From Paenibacillus pini JCM 16418 (lineage in GTDB: Bacteria > Bacillota > Bacilli > Paenibacillales > Paenibacillaceae): DNA of 64,000 bases. Position numbers and translations under genes: made by a program. How positions within the stretch are numbered: position 1 is the first letter of the stretch; every line of letters starts with the position of its first letter. This document shows, in pieces, positions 18,163 through 26,729 of the stretch. Under the pieces are notes generated by a model, which was not told the origin of the DNA, searched no databases, and saw only the letters and a program-made list of their open reading frames with translations. The stretch lies in assembly GCF_000576305.1 (NCBI RefSeq), contig NZ_BAVZ01000001.1, forward strand, positions 248,001 through 312,000, written 5' to 3'.

Positions 18163-20829
18163 ATGAACAAACTGATTCTTATAGATGGTAACAGTATTAT
18201 TTACCGGGCATTTTTTGCAATGCCACCACTTACAAATACAAAAGGGTTACATACGAATGCCGTATACGGGTTCACGAATATGCTCCTACGTTTGATTGAG
18301 GATCATAAGCCAACGCATATGATGGTCGCTTTTGATGCGGGCAAAATCACATTTCGTCATGAAGGCTATCAGGAATATAAGGGTGGCCGTGAGAAGACTC
18401 CACCGGAGCTGTCGGAACAGTTCCCTCTATTAAAAGAGCTGCTGCGTGGATTGGGTATTGCTCAGTTTGAACTCAGTGGTTATGAGGCCGACGATATTAT
18501 CGGTACGGTATCCAAGCTAGCAGAAGAAGCAGATAATCAGGTCCTCATCGTTTCGGGTGATAAGGATATGTTACAGCTGGCTTCAGACAGAGTACAGATT
18601 GGATTGACCCGTAAAGGGGTAACCGAGATTGAAGCTTATAATCCAGAGCAAATCATGGAGAGATATGGTCTTACTCCACTGCAGATTATTGATCTCAAAG
18701 GACTCATGGGTGATGCCTCAGATAACATCCCAGGGATTCCAGGGGTAGGAGAGAAGACGGGGCTGAAGCTCTTGCATCAGTTCGGTTCTGTGGAAGAAGT
18801 GCTCGCGAATACGCATGAATTAAAGGGCAAGATGAAAGAGAAGATTGAGGCGCATTCCGATGACGCAATTCTGAGTAAGAAGCTGGCGACGATTTTCCGT
18901 GAAGTGCCACTGGACAAGTCTTTTGATGAAATGGTGTTTGATGGACTGAAGGAAGAAACAGCTGGACCTGCGCTAGCGCATCTTGAATTTAAATCACTCT
19001 TAGAGCGGCTATCATTCGATGCCAAGGGTGGGGTGGAGAATGGTGACGATACACCAGATGTTCCGGCTAGGGAACTCGAGGTTAAGATTATAGATGAAGG
19101 TAATATCAATGAACTGGCTACTGTTTTAGATAAAATAGAAGTTATGACTGCGGAGACATACGGTGATAATCCTCATCATGCAGAAGTGGTAGGACTTGCT
19201 TTTTCTTCGCAGGAGGCTCATTACTTTGTACCGTTTGATGTACTGAAGACAGAGGCAGCAGAGCCACTTCGGGCATGGCTTGCAGAGCCAACCGCACCGA
19301 AGAGAGGTTATGACTTACATCGGGTTGATCTTGCCCTTCACTGGCATGATATCCCGTTTGCAGGAGCCGCTTTTGATGTGCAGTTAGCAGCTTATTTACT
19401 TGATCCTACGGAAGCGAATCAGAACATTAATGAATTGGCTTCAAAATATGGTTTAGCTGGACTTGCGTCTGATGAGATTGTGTATGGAAAAGGTGCGAAG
19501 TACAAGCTTCCTGATACCGCTGTGCTGAGTGAACATCTAGCGGGTAAGAATGCAGCGCTGCTTGAAATGATTCCTATGCAACAGCAAGAGCTGGATAAGA
19601 ATGAAATGAATGAGCTTTTTCATGATTTGGAGATGCCTTTGTCACGGATATTGGCAGACATGGAGAAGCAAGGCATTGCTGTGAATAAAGATGATTTGAT
19701 GAAGCTGGGTAAGGAATTTGAAGCTCAAATCAAAACCTTAGTGGATGAGGTTTATGAAATTGCAGGTACAGAATTCAACCTCAATTCACCGAAGCAATTG
19801 GGAGAAATTCTATTCGTTAAGCTAGGGCTCCCTGTCGTTAAAAAGACGAAAACAGGCTATTCCACGGATGCTGAAGTGCTGGAGAAGCTTGCGCCTTATC
19901 ATGATATTGTTCGTCTTATTTTGCAGTATCGGACACTCGCGAAGCTGCAATCGACGTATGTGGAGGGGCTACTTAAAGAAATTTCACCGAAGACAGGTAA
20001 AGTCCATACGTACTATCGTCAGACGATTGCCGCAACCGGACGATTGAGCAGCCAATATCCGAATTTGCAGAATATTCCGATTCGACTGGAGGAAGGCCGC
20101 AAAATTCGCAAAGTCTTTGTGCCTTCAGAGCCAGATTGGTATATTCTTGCTGCCGATTATTCTCAAATCGAGCTTCGCGTGCTCGCTCATATCTCAGATG
20201 ATCCAGGTCTGAAGGAAGCCTTCGTGCATGATATGGACATCCATACCAAGACAGCTATGGACGTCTTTGGTGTTCAGGCCGAGGATGTTGACGCAAACAT
20301 GCGCAGATCAGCGAAAGCCGTTAATTTCGGCATCGTATACGGTATTAGTGACTATGGATTATCGCAGAACCTGAATATCACCCGTAAGGAAGCCGCGAAG
20401 TTTATCGATAATTACTTTGATGCATTTATCGGCGTGCGCCGCTATATGGATGATATCGTTAAGGACGCGAAGCGGGATGGTTATGTAACTACACTGCTTG
20501 AGAGAAGAAGATATCTACCTGAAATTAACGCGAGTAACTTCAATCTCCGTTCTTTTGCGGAAAGAACCGCAATGAATACACCGATACAAGGTACGGCTGC
20601 GGATATCATTAAGCTTGCTATGGTTCATATGGATGCTGCTCTGGCGCGCGAAAAACTGCAAAGCCGTATGCTGCTTCAGGTACACGATGAATTGATATTC
20701 GAAGTGCCGGAGTCAGAGCTTGAGATTATGAAGAAGCTGGTACCGGAAACGATGGAGAAGGCACTTAAACTGTCTGTTCCATTGAAAGCGGATGTCAGTT
20801 ATGGCCTCAATTGGTATGAAGCCAAATAA
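18163..20829 (+). CDS. polA: DNA polymerase I
   Basis: It fills repair gaps and removes RNA primers. The 888-residue protein has an N-terminal 5'-3' exonuclease (DGNSIIYRAFFA, GYEADDIIG, SGDKDMLQL, LMGDASDNIPG), a vestigial 3'-5' exonuclease region (about 305-490) and the polymerase domain with motif A DYSQIELRVLAH, O-helix RRSAKAVNFGIVYGIS and motif C QVHDEL. In the proofreading region the usual Asp-x-Glu metal site appears as TAET, so proofreading is probably absent, as in other Bacillus-group Pol I enzymes. The ATG at 18163 follows AAGGGAAGG. Confidence 0.97.
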   Translation: MNKLILIDGNSIIYRAFFAMPPLTNTKGLHTNAVYGFTNMLLRLIEDHKPTHMMVAFDAGKITFRHEGYQEYKGGREKTPPELSEQFPLLKELLRGLGIAQFELSGYEADDIIGTVSKLAEEADNQVLIVSGDKDMLQLASDRVQIGLTRKGVTEIEAYNPEQIMERYGLTPLQIIDLKGLMGDASDNIPGIPGVGEKTGLKLLHQFGSVEEVLANTHELKGKMKEKIEAHSDDAILSKKLATIFREVPLDKSFDEMVFDGLKEETAGPALAHLEFKSLLERLSFDAKGGVENGDDTPDVPARELEVKIIDEGNINELATVLDKIEVMTAETYGDNPHHAEVVGLAFSSQEAHYFVPFDVLKTEAAEPLRAWLAEPTAPKRGYDLHRVDLALHWHDIPFAGAAFDVQLAAYLLDPTEANQNINELASKYGLAGLASDEIVYGKGAKYKLPDTAVLSEHLAGKNAALLEMIPMQQQELDKNEMNELFHDLEMPLSRILADMEKQGIAVNKDDLMKLGKEFEAQIKTLVDEVYEIAGTEFNLNSPKQLGEILFVKLGLPVVKKTKTGYSTDAEVLEKLAPYHDIVRLILQYRTLAKLQSTYVEGLLKEISPKTGKVHTYYRQTIAATGRLSSQYPNLQNIPIRLEEGRKIRKVFVPSEPDWYILAADYSQIELRVLAHISDDPGLKEAFVHDMDIHTKTAMDVFGVQAEDVDANMRRSAKAVNFGIVYGISDYGLSQNLNITRKEAAKFIDNYFDAFIGVRRYMDDIVKDAKRDGYVTTLLERRRYLPEINASNFNLRSFAERTAMNTPIQGTAADIIKLAMVHMDAALAREKLQSRMLLQVHDELIFEVPESELEIMKKLVPETMEKALKLSVPLKADVSYGLNWYEAK

Positions 20830-20898
20830 AGGACTAAATTAAGGACCCCGAAGTCCGCTAATTTCCGTTATAATACATGGAGAGAGGTGGAATACATC

Positions 20899-21729
20899 AT
20901 GCCAGAATTACCAGAGGTTGAAACGGTAAGAAGAACATTAAATGAATTAATCGCAGGCAAAAAAATAGACCGAGTAACTGTAAATTTGGCGAGAATTATT
21001 CAGCGCCCTGATGATATAGAGCAATTTGCGTTTTTGCTTGCAGGCCATACGATTCAAACGGTCGAACGTCGCGGTAAGTTTTTGCGAATCCTGTTAGATG
21101 GGGTCGTGCTTGTTTCCCATTTGCGGATGGAGGGACGGTACGGTCTGTTCCCCGCGGATGAACCTGTGGAGAAGCATACACATGTCATTTTCCATTTCGA
21201 TGATGGAACGGAGCTTAGATATAAGGACGTTCGTCAGTTTGGAACGATGCATTTATTTCAGCCGGGCGAAGAATTTCAGTCTCCACCATTGTCCAAGCTA
21301 GGACTTGAACCACTCGATGCGGATTTTACATTCGATAAATTCTCAGCAACACTGGCTGGCAAGAAGACGAAGATTAAGTCAGTCCTTCTTAATCAGGCAT
21401 ACGTAGTCGGTATCGGGAATATCTATGTAGATGAGTCGCTGTTCCGTGCAAAGGTCCATCCGGAGCAGACAGCAAATACTTTGACTGATGAACAGCTACA
21501 TGCTTTATATGATGCTATTATTGCTACGCTTCAAGAATCTGTTGAAGCTGGGGGTTCATCCATTAAATCCTATGTAAACGGTCAAGGTGAGATGGGCATG
21601 TTCCAGCATCAGCTCCAAATTTATGGACGTCAATCAAAGCCTTGTGTTGAGTGTGGTAGCGTTATTGAAAAAACGGTCGTAGGTGGGCGTGGAACTCATT
21701 ACTGCCCATCCTGTCAACAGGTAAATTAA
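20899..21729 (+). CDS. mutM: Formamidopyrimidine-DNA glycosylase
   Basis: It excises 8-oxoguanine and Fapy lesions and cleaves the abasic site. The mature enzyme must begin PELPEVETVRRTL because Pro after the removed Met is the nucleophile. This fixes the start at ATG 20899, preceded by AGAGAGGTGG, rather than any upstream GTG. The 276-residue protein has the helix-two-turn-helix segment (YVVGIGNIYVDESLF) and the C-terminal zinc finger CVEC...CPSC. It follows polA as in Bacillus. A TATAAT at 20869-20874 could be its own -10 element. Confidence 0.97.
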   Translation: MPELPEVETVRRTLNELIAGKKIDRVTVNLARIIQRPDDIEQFAFLLAGHTIQTVERRGKFLRILLDGVVLVSHLRMEGRYGLFPADEPVEKHTHVIFHFDDGTELRYKDVRQFGTMHLFQPGEEFQSPPLSKLGLEPLDADFTFDKFSATLAGKKTKIKSVLLNQAYVVGIGNIYVDESLFRAKVHPEQTANTLTDEQLHALYDAIIATLQESVEAGGSSIKSYVNGQGEMGMFQHQLQIYGRQSKPCVECGSVIEKTVVGGRGTHYCPSCQQVN

Positions 21730-21868
21730 ATAGTAGTGGGCGTGCACCCATGATTTGTTCCCTCCATATACTAGGATAGAATATCCAGCGGAAACGGCAT
21801 GAACGGATTCCATATGGTGTGGTTTTCGTTCAAAACGCAAAACCGTTTCGGACAGGGAGGGAACAAGG

Positions 21869-22678
21869 GTGCTCAGTCACGTTGTTACACTGCTCTTGCT
21901 TGCATTTGCCTTAAGTTTGGACAGTTTTGGTGTTGGCATTACATATGGTCTGAGGCAAATGAAAATAACGCCGCTCTCGGTTATTATTATTTCACTTTGT
22001 TCGGGTGTTATTATTTATTTGTCGATGCAGGTTGGTGTATTGTTAGCTAAAGTTGTCGCCCCAAATGCAGCTTCGGCTGTCGGTGCCATTATTCTGATTA
22101 TTATGGGATCATGGTCGCTTATTCAGCTCAGGCTTCAGAAGGAAAAAGGCGAAGAGGATGGATTGACGGAGAAATGCAATGACGATCAGGAAGAGCATGA
22201 TCAAGCGTATGATCTGGAAAAGCATGAGCATGCAAATGATGCAGATTCAGATCCAAATGTAGGTCCTGAACAGATGGACGGAGCAGCATCCATTGCTTTG
22301 CACTTAGCTCCAACCGAAATGATAACTGCACCTGAGCAGACGGTGTTCTCATTTGAGATACGTAAACTTGGTTTGGTCATTCGAATTCTTCGTACGCCTT
22401 CATCGGCGGATGTCGATCAGTCAGGAAGTATAACGGGGCTTGAAGCGATGTGGCTTGGGATTGCACTATCACTAGATGCTTTTGGAGCGGGGCTTGGATT
22501 AGCTTTACTTGGGTTCTCACCCTTATGGACTGCAATGGTCATCGCTTTGTTCAGCGGATCTTTCCTAGTTATGGGGATGAAACTTGGATTTCGGTTCGCC
22601 TCAAAGACATGGATGCGCCACTTTACGGCCATGCCAGCAATATTGTTAATTATGATGGGAATAATAAAGCTGTTATGA
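21869..22678 (+). CDS. ytaF: YtaF family sporulation membrane protein (MntP-like)
   Basis: A 269-residue membrane protein with six predicted helices in two halves. Each half begins with the repeated motif ALSLDSFGVG / ALSLDAFGAG. The halves are split by an acidic, His-rich cytoplasmic loop at about residues 95-150. It belongs to the MntP/YtaF group; MntP members export manganese, while Bacillus YtaF is a sporulation protein of unclear activity. The GTG start follows GGGAGGG. It lies between mutM and coaE, the conserved Bacillus order. Confidence 0.88.
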   Translation: MLSHVVTLLLLAFALSLDSFGVGITYGLRQMKITPLSVIIISLCSGVIIYLSMQVGVLLAKVVAPNAASAVGAIILIIMGSWSLIQLRLQKEKGEEDGLTEKCNDDQEEHDQAYDLEKHEHANDADSDPNVGPEQMDGAASIALHLAPTEMITAPEQTVFSFEIRKLGLVIRILRTPSSADVDQSGSITGLEAMWLGIALSLDAFGAGLGLALLGFSPLWTAMVIALFSGSFLVMGMKLGFRFASKTWMRHFTAMPAILLIMMGIIKLL

Positions 22679-22692
22679 GGTGATTAGAACAC

Positions 22693-23289
22693 ATGATTAT
22701 CGGTTTAACCGGAGGAATAGCTACTGGAAAAAGCACTGTATCCTCGCTCTTACATCATAAAGGAGCCTTGATTATTGATGCCGACGTGATTGCCCGGGAA
22801 GTTATGCTTCCGGGCCACCCGGTTTTGGCCGAAGTTGTGAAGCATTTTGGACAAGCTATTTTATTGCCAGACGGACAGCTTAATCGAAAAATGTTAGGTG
22901 AGATTATATTTAATCAGCCAGGCGAGCGAGAGAAACTGAACCAAATCACCCATCCTGCGATTCGTCAGGAAATGTGGGATCGAATGCATTTTCAAAGTAA
23001 GGAATGTCCTTCCTGTTTAATCGTTGTAGATATTCCGTTATTATATGAGTCGGGTCTACAAACTATGTTTGAGCAGGTGCTTGTTGTATACACTCCTCGT
23101 AGCGTTCAGCTTCAGCGTCTAATGGAGAGGAATCAGCTCACTTTGGAAGAAGCCGAATCTCGGTTACATGCACAAATGGATATTGAAGAGAAGAAACAGC
23201 TTGCAAATCTGATTATTGACAATTCAGGAACCTTATCGGAAACAGGGCATCAAGTAGATCAATTGTGGCAAGACTTGAGGTTGTTATGA
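22693..23289 (+). CDS. coaE: Dephospho-CoA kinase
   Basis: It phosphorylates the 3'-hydroxyl of dephospho-CoA, the last step of coenzyme A synthesis. The 198-residue P-loop kinase starts IIGLTGGIATGKST. DADVIARE near residue 33 and IPLLYESGL in the middle are characteristic. The stop overlaps the start of the lytic transglycosylase gene (ATGA). Confidence 0.96.
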   Translation: MIIGLTGGIATGKSTVSSLLHHKGALIIDADVIAREVMLPGHPVLAEVVKHFGQAILLPDGQLNRKMLGEIIFNQPGEREKLNQITHPAIRQEMWDRMHFQSKECPSCLIVVDIPLLYESGLQTMFEQVLVVYTPRSVQLQRLMERNQLTLEEAESRLHAQMDIEEKKQLANLIIDNSGTLSETGHQVDQLWQDLRLL

Positions 23290-23852
23290 CATTTTTACGT
23301 AAAAAGAGAGTGTTGCTTGTCCTATTCATTACGTTTGTTGTTTTGCTGTTTTTTACAACGAACTGGATGACCTTATTTTATCCCATACATTATAAAGAAC
23401 ATATTAAAGAGCAATCTGAGATTTACGAGGTGGATCCATTCCTTGTGGCTTCCATTATTCGAGTCGAATCCAATTATAAGACAGGTCGAGAGTCCAGAAA
23501 AGGAGCTCTTGGGATTATGCAATTAATGCCGGAAACGGCTAAGTGGGCTATGGAGATGGCCAAGCTGTCTGAAGTGACCATGGAGAATATTAAACATGAA
23601 CCGAAGGCCAACATTCAAATTGGAACATGGTACATTAATAGCCTTTCTAAACAATTTAAAGGCAATCGTTTTGCAGTTATTGCCGCGTATAATGCTGGCC
23701 CAGGAAATGTAGAGAACTGGCTTAAGAAGGGTACTTGGGATGGGAGAGAAGAGACCATCAAGAATATCCCTTTTGGTGAGACAAGGCATTATGTACAGCG
23801 TGTAATCCATTATTATGATCAATACATGAGTATCTATGGTGGACAATTTTAA
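23286..23852 (+). CDS. Membrane-anchored lytic transglycosylase
   Basis: It cleaves the peptidoglycan glycan strand to give 1,6-anhydro-muramyl products. The 188-residue protein has an uncleaved N-terminal anchor (residues 10-28) and an SLT domain: catalytic Glu in IIRVESNYK, then GALGIMQLMPETA and AVIAAYNAGPGNV. I choose ATG 23286, which overlaps the coaE stop by four bases; an upstream start would encroach further into coaE. Related to the Bacillus YjbJ-like SLT group. Confidence 0.9.
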   Translation: MTFLRKKRVLLVLFITFVVLLFFTTNWMTLFYPIHYKEHIKEQSEIYEVDPFLVASIIRVESNYKTGRESRKGALGIMQLMPETAKWAMEMAKLSEVTMENIKHEPKANIQIGTWYINSLSKQFKGNRFAVIAAYNAGPGNVENWLKKGTWDGREETIKNIPFGETRHYVQRVIHYYDQYMSIYGGQF

Positions 23853-23883
23853 TTCAGTTTATGGGCACTCATCCTAAATAAAA

Positions 23884-23921
23884 AAGTATTGGAGCAGCAG
23901 TAACCGCTGGCTCCAATACTT
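23884..23921 (-). terminator. Terminator of the SASP gene
   Basis: Perfect 12-bp arms AAGTATTGGAGC and GCTCCAATACTT. The A run on the left becomes the T tract when read on the minus strand, so it serves the SASP gene. It may also slow transcripts from the left. Confidence 0.85.
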
Positions 23922-23934
23922 CTGATATTAAACA

Positions 23935-24156
23935 TTATTTGAATTGGCCTGCTAATTGCTGTTCAGCCAGGGTTACCAGACGCTTCGTGATATATCCCCC
24001 GATCGAACCGTTCTCATAAGAAGTCATGTTACCTTGGTATCCATCTTGTGGAATGCTGATACCAAGTTCTTGAGCAACCTCATATTTCATTTGGTTGAGG
24101 GCTGCAGATGCTTTAGTTACTACAAGATTGTTGGAGTTGTTGTTGGATGAGCTCAT
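23935..24156 (-). CDS. Alpha/beta-type small acid-soluble spore protein
   Basis: A 73-residue DNA-binding protein that saturates and protects spore DNA. Family hallmarks are the Asn-rich N terminus, ALNQMKYEVAQELGI and the GPR protease-type segment, then GGYITKRLVTLAEQQL. The ATG on the minus strand follows GAGGAGGTG with normal spacing. Expression is expected in the forespore under sigma G. A CATAATA -10-like element lies upstream. The presence of this gene shows the organism forms endospores. Confidence 0.95.
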   Translation of the reverse strand: MSSSNNNSNNLVVTKASAALNQMKYEVAQELGISIPQDGYQGNMTSYENGSIGGYITKRLVTLAEQQLAGQFK

Positions 24157-24186
24157 TGCTGTTCACCTCCTCGCGATTTGTAAAAG

Positions 24187-24193
24187 TATTATG
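24187..24193 (-). promoter_or_regulatory. Sigma-G/F-like -10 element for the SASP gene
   Basis: CATAATA on the minus strand fits the forespore sigma -10 pattern CATNNTA, 31 bp before the SASP start. The -35 region (GATGA, 17 bases upstream) is a weak match. Confidence 0.45.
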
Positions 24194-24274
24194 TGTCAAA
24201 GACGCCAACTTCATCACAAAATTTACGTTTATTTAATTGGAAATTATAGCTAGTACAAAGGAAGTGAGAAAAGT

Positions 24275-24751
24275 ATGAAATGTCCCTACTGTGATTACAT
24301 AGGTACTAAGGTGTTGGATTCACGTCCAGCTAATGATAATAAGTCAATTCGTCGTAGGCGTGAATGCGAACAATGCAGCCGTCGTTTCACTACGTTTGAG
24401 ATGGTTGAGGAGACTCCGCTCATTGTTATTAAAAAGGATGGCAGTCGTGAAGAGTTCAGCCGTGATAAAATTCTACGTGGGCTCATTCGCGCCTGCGAGA
24501 AGCGTCCTGTATCGGTAGAACAACTTGAAGTGATTGTATCCGAAGTCGAGAAAGCATTACGTACCACTGCTGTAGCGGAGGTAGAGAGCCGGCAAATTGG
24601 TGAACTAGTGATGGAGCAGCTATATCCAGTAGACGAAGTGGCTTACGTCCGTTTTGCGTCCGTGTATCGTCAATTTAAAGACATCAATATGTTTATGAAG
24701 GAACTGAAAGGCTTGTTGTCTAAGAGCCCAAACGATGAAGAGGCGCTATAA
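24275..24751 (+). CDS. nrdR: Transcriptional repressor NrdR
   Basis: It represses ribonucleotide reductase genes in response to ATP and dATP. The 158-residue protein has the N-terminal zinc ribbon (MKCPYC and CEQCSRRF) and the ATP-cone domain ([20 protein letters not shown], then KRPVS). Both domains and the length are typical. The ATG follows GGAAGTGAG. It is read away from the SASP gene and has a strong terminator. Confidence 0.96.
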   Translation: MKCPYCDYIGTKVLDSRPANDNKSIRRRRECEQCSRRFTTFEMVEETPLIVIKKDGSREEFSRDKILRGLIRACEKRPVSVEQLEVIVSEVEKALRTTAVAEVESRQIGELVMEQLYPVDEVAYVRFASVYRQFKDINMFMKELKGLLSKSPNDEEAL

Positions 24752-24764
24752 AGGAATGAAACTA

Positions 24765-24801
24765 AAGAAAAGTTATGCCTTAGGCATAACTTTTCTTGCT
24801 T
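24765..24801 (+). terminator. Terminator after nrdR
   Basis: Arms AAGAAAAGTTATGCC and GGCATAACTTTTCTT are perfect 15-bp complements with a 3-base loop. Confidence 0.88.
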
Positions 24802-25013
24802 TTATGTATGATAAGGATGTACAAATGCTTGAATTTATTCTTTCGTATGAAAGCCATGGAGTCTATCCACAGATTTTCCTTCTTTAAAGATCATCAACAC
24901 GGGCATACTCATAATCCGGTATTGAACCGAAGTTTTTAAATTGCTGCCAAATTGAAGCTAATCATGGATTGTGATATACATAAAATAAAATTGTTTAAAA
25001 TAATTGACACCCT

Positions 25014-25019
25014 TAATTA
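25014..25019 (+). promoter_or_regulatory. -35 element of the tRNA promoter
   Basis: Consensus TTGACA 36 bases before the first tRNA. The -10 is not clear; the AT-rich ATATTAAATG at 25031-25040 is the likely region, though the spacing is shorter than ideal. Confidence 0.4.
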
Positions 25020-25054
25020 TTTTTGATAAGATATTAAATGTCGCTGAAACATAT

Positions 25055-25130
25055 GGGGTCTTAGCTCAGCTGGGAGAGCGCGTCGCTGGCAGCGACGAGG
25101 TCAGGGGTTCGATCCCCCTAGATTCCACCA
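25055..25130 (+). tRNA. tRNA-Ala (anticodon GGC), CCA encoded
   Basis: A 76-base cloverleaf. Acceptor GGGGTCT pairs with AGATTCC using two G-T pairs. The D arm is GCTC...GAGC, the anticodon stem CGTCG/CGACG with loop CTGGCAG gives anticodon GGC, and the T arm is AGGGG-TTCGATC-CCCCT. CCA is encoded. Confidence 0.96.
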
Positions 25131-25138
25131 AGATATAT

Positions 25139-25211
25139 GGACTCTTAGCTCAGTTGGTAGAGCAGTAGACTCTTAATCTATTTGTCCAGGGTTCGAGCCC
25201 CTGAGAGTCCA
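25139..25211 (+). tRNA. tRNA-Lys (anticodon CTT)
   Basis: A 73-base cloverleaf. Acceptor GGACTCT pairs with AGAGTCC. The anticodon stem GTAGA/TCTAT with loop CTCTTAA gives CTT, and the T arm is CAGGG-TTCGAGC-CCCTG. CCA is not encoded. It lies 8 bp after tRNA-Ala and shares its transcript. Confidence 0.95.
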
Positions 25212-25226
25212 TCATGATTTATGAAG

Positions 25227-25255
25227 AAACCACCTTTTATAGGTGGTTTTTTTGT
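25227..25255 (+). terminator. Terminator of the tRNA pair
   Basis: AAACCACCT and AGGTGGTTT with a 5-6-base loop, then a T run. Confidence 0.88.
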
Positions 25256-25349
25256 TGTAGGAGCCCCTTATATTTAGGGGGCATCCCGGATTACCAGCGC
25301 GGAACGCAGCATAAGCGGAGGAGCAAGGCGACTGTAATTACCGCTAAAC

Positions 25350-26525
25350 TTAGGTTTTAAACTCTACGGGTCCTACATCCATTTTAAAGGTACCATCTGG
25401 ATAGAGGAGCGGACTTTGTTCAACTCCGCTGCGTGAATATTTCTCAACATGACTGACCTGCATCTCATTTTCACTAGTGAAGTCGATTTGTGCAATAGCT
25501 ACCCAGTAAGCAAAATTATTCTTTTGGTGAAGAGGAGCCGTAACAACTTGACCTTGATGGTTATCTACGACTGCACGGGCTTTCATCTTCTTAAAACTAC
25601 CGAAACCATTACTGATTGCGCTATAAGCTGCAAACATAACGTATTTGAGTTCTTCTGGTCGATGAATTTGTATGGTTTCCTTACCTTGAACTTGTGCATC
25701 GCCATCAAGCTGGATGAAGGGTGTTTTATTAGGCGAACCAAGATTGCGGTAATATATTTTACCAACCTTATCATTTTTGGTTACATAGAAGCAGTATAAG
25801 TCGAGATCTTTTTTTGCTTCCCATTCCAATGTCGCTGTAACCTTTGCTGATTTTTGAATCTTAACACGTTCTTCTTTTTTTAATTCTAATTTAACAAAAT
25901 GGATGGGTGCTGCCGGAGCAGGAATGTCAGGAACAGGAACTATTGTCTCATTTGCTACACTCACTTCGGCTTGTACATCCTCTGACACATCGAGTCCAAA
26001 GCTTTGAACAAGAGCCATCAGACCACCATTAAACCCGCTCCCAATAGCATTGAACTTCCACTCCCCATTATGTAAGTAGAGCTCACCTATAACAATTGCG
26101 GTTTCATCACTAAGTCCTTGTCCAAAGTTAAACTGGCCAATCTCTTCCCCATTCTGATAATTATAGATTCGGCATACGGCATTCTGAACCTTTGCAAATG
26201 AATGGCCGTTAAGCTCTCCTTCATGAATGGTTAGTGTAATGGCAACTTTTGAAATGTCATCCGGGACCTGCGCTACAGTAATATGAATGCTTTCTCGGTC
26301 ACCATGTACTTGTTCGGAATGAATGACTGCATTTAACCTACTGGTTGTTTGATTATAAAAGATCATATCCTCGTCACGGCTGCATATTCCATGTTCATTT
26401 AATAGAAAAGCAGATGCATTAATATCAATCTTGAGATCCTCAGTCTGCCAAATAAGTCCAATTCCGATCTCTGGGATGGTTCTCCCTTTTGTTACCTCTA
26501 CTTTCTGGCCCTTTGTAATGATCAA
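25350..26525 (-). CDS. TerA/TerD-family stress (tellurite resistance-type) protein
   Basis: A 391-residue cytoplasmic protein with two calcium-binding TerD-like domains. The first (1-190) has TKGQKVEVTKG, DLKIDINASAFLL, the acidic EDMIFYNQ and SKVAITLTIHEGE. The second (about 210-385) has TATLEWEAKKDLDLYCFYV. The length and double-domain plan fit TerA more than single-domain TerD. I start at TTG 26525 because AAGGAGTG lies 7 bases upstream on the minus strand and the family begins at this point (IITKGQKV); frame-open sequence continues upstream but lacks a ribosome site. No terB, terC or terZ is nearby, so an isolated member. The physiological role is uncertain. Confidence 0.85.
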   Translation of the reverse strand: MIITKGQKVEVTKGRTIPEIGIGLIWQTEDLKIDINASAFLLNEHGICSRDEDMIFYNQTTSRLNAVIHSEQVHGDRESIHITVAQVPDDISKVAITLTIHEGELNGHSFAKVQNAVCRIYNYQNGEEIGQFNFGQGLSDETAIVIGELYLHNGEWKFNAIGSGFNGGLMALVQSFGLDVSEDVQAEVSVANETIVPVPDIPAPAAPIHFVKLELKKEERVKIQKSAKVTATLEWEAKKDLDLYCFYVTKNDKVGKIYYRNLGSPNKTPFIQLDGDAQVQGKETIQIHRPEELKYVMFAAYSAISNGFGSFKKMKARAVVDNHQGQVVTAPLHQKNNFAYWVAIAQIDFTSENEMQVSHVEKYSRSGVEQSPLLYPDGTFKMDVGPVEFKT

Positions 26526-26675
26526 CGCAATCACTCCTTGAGAATGGAAATACATTCCTATATGTGACTTGAGTATAGCATAGGGATAATGAATTCGAGA
26601 AGGGCGCTTCTCTACGATCTCCATTACTCCATACTTCTTAAGGATTCCATCATAGATGTATCGGGGATTTGTTAC

Positions 26676-26719
26676 AAACACACAAAAACACGTCAAATGT
26701 GGCGTGTTTTTGTGTGTTT
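26676..26719 (-). terminator. Terminator between the efflux pump and TerA-like genes
   Basis: Arms AAACACACAAAAACACG and CGTGTTTTTGTGTGTTT are perfect 17-bp complements with a 10-base loop, 11 bp after the pump stop on the minus strand. Confidence 0.8.
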
Positions 26720-26729
26720 AGTGAAGTAT

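Noticed and set aside
21799..22050. A short ORF before ytaF in another frame
   Set aside because: It overlaps the well-supported ytaF start; composition is rich in Tyr/Cys/Trp as expected from a shadow frame.
25256..25345. A third tRNA or small RNA after the tRNA pair
   Set aside because: It has a GCCCC/GGGGC hairpin but no cloverleaf and no conserved tRNA arms; it is more likely a terminator or repeat remnant.
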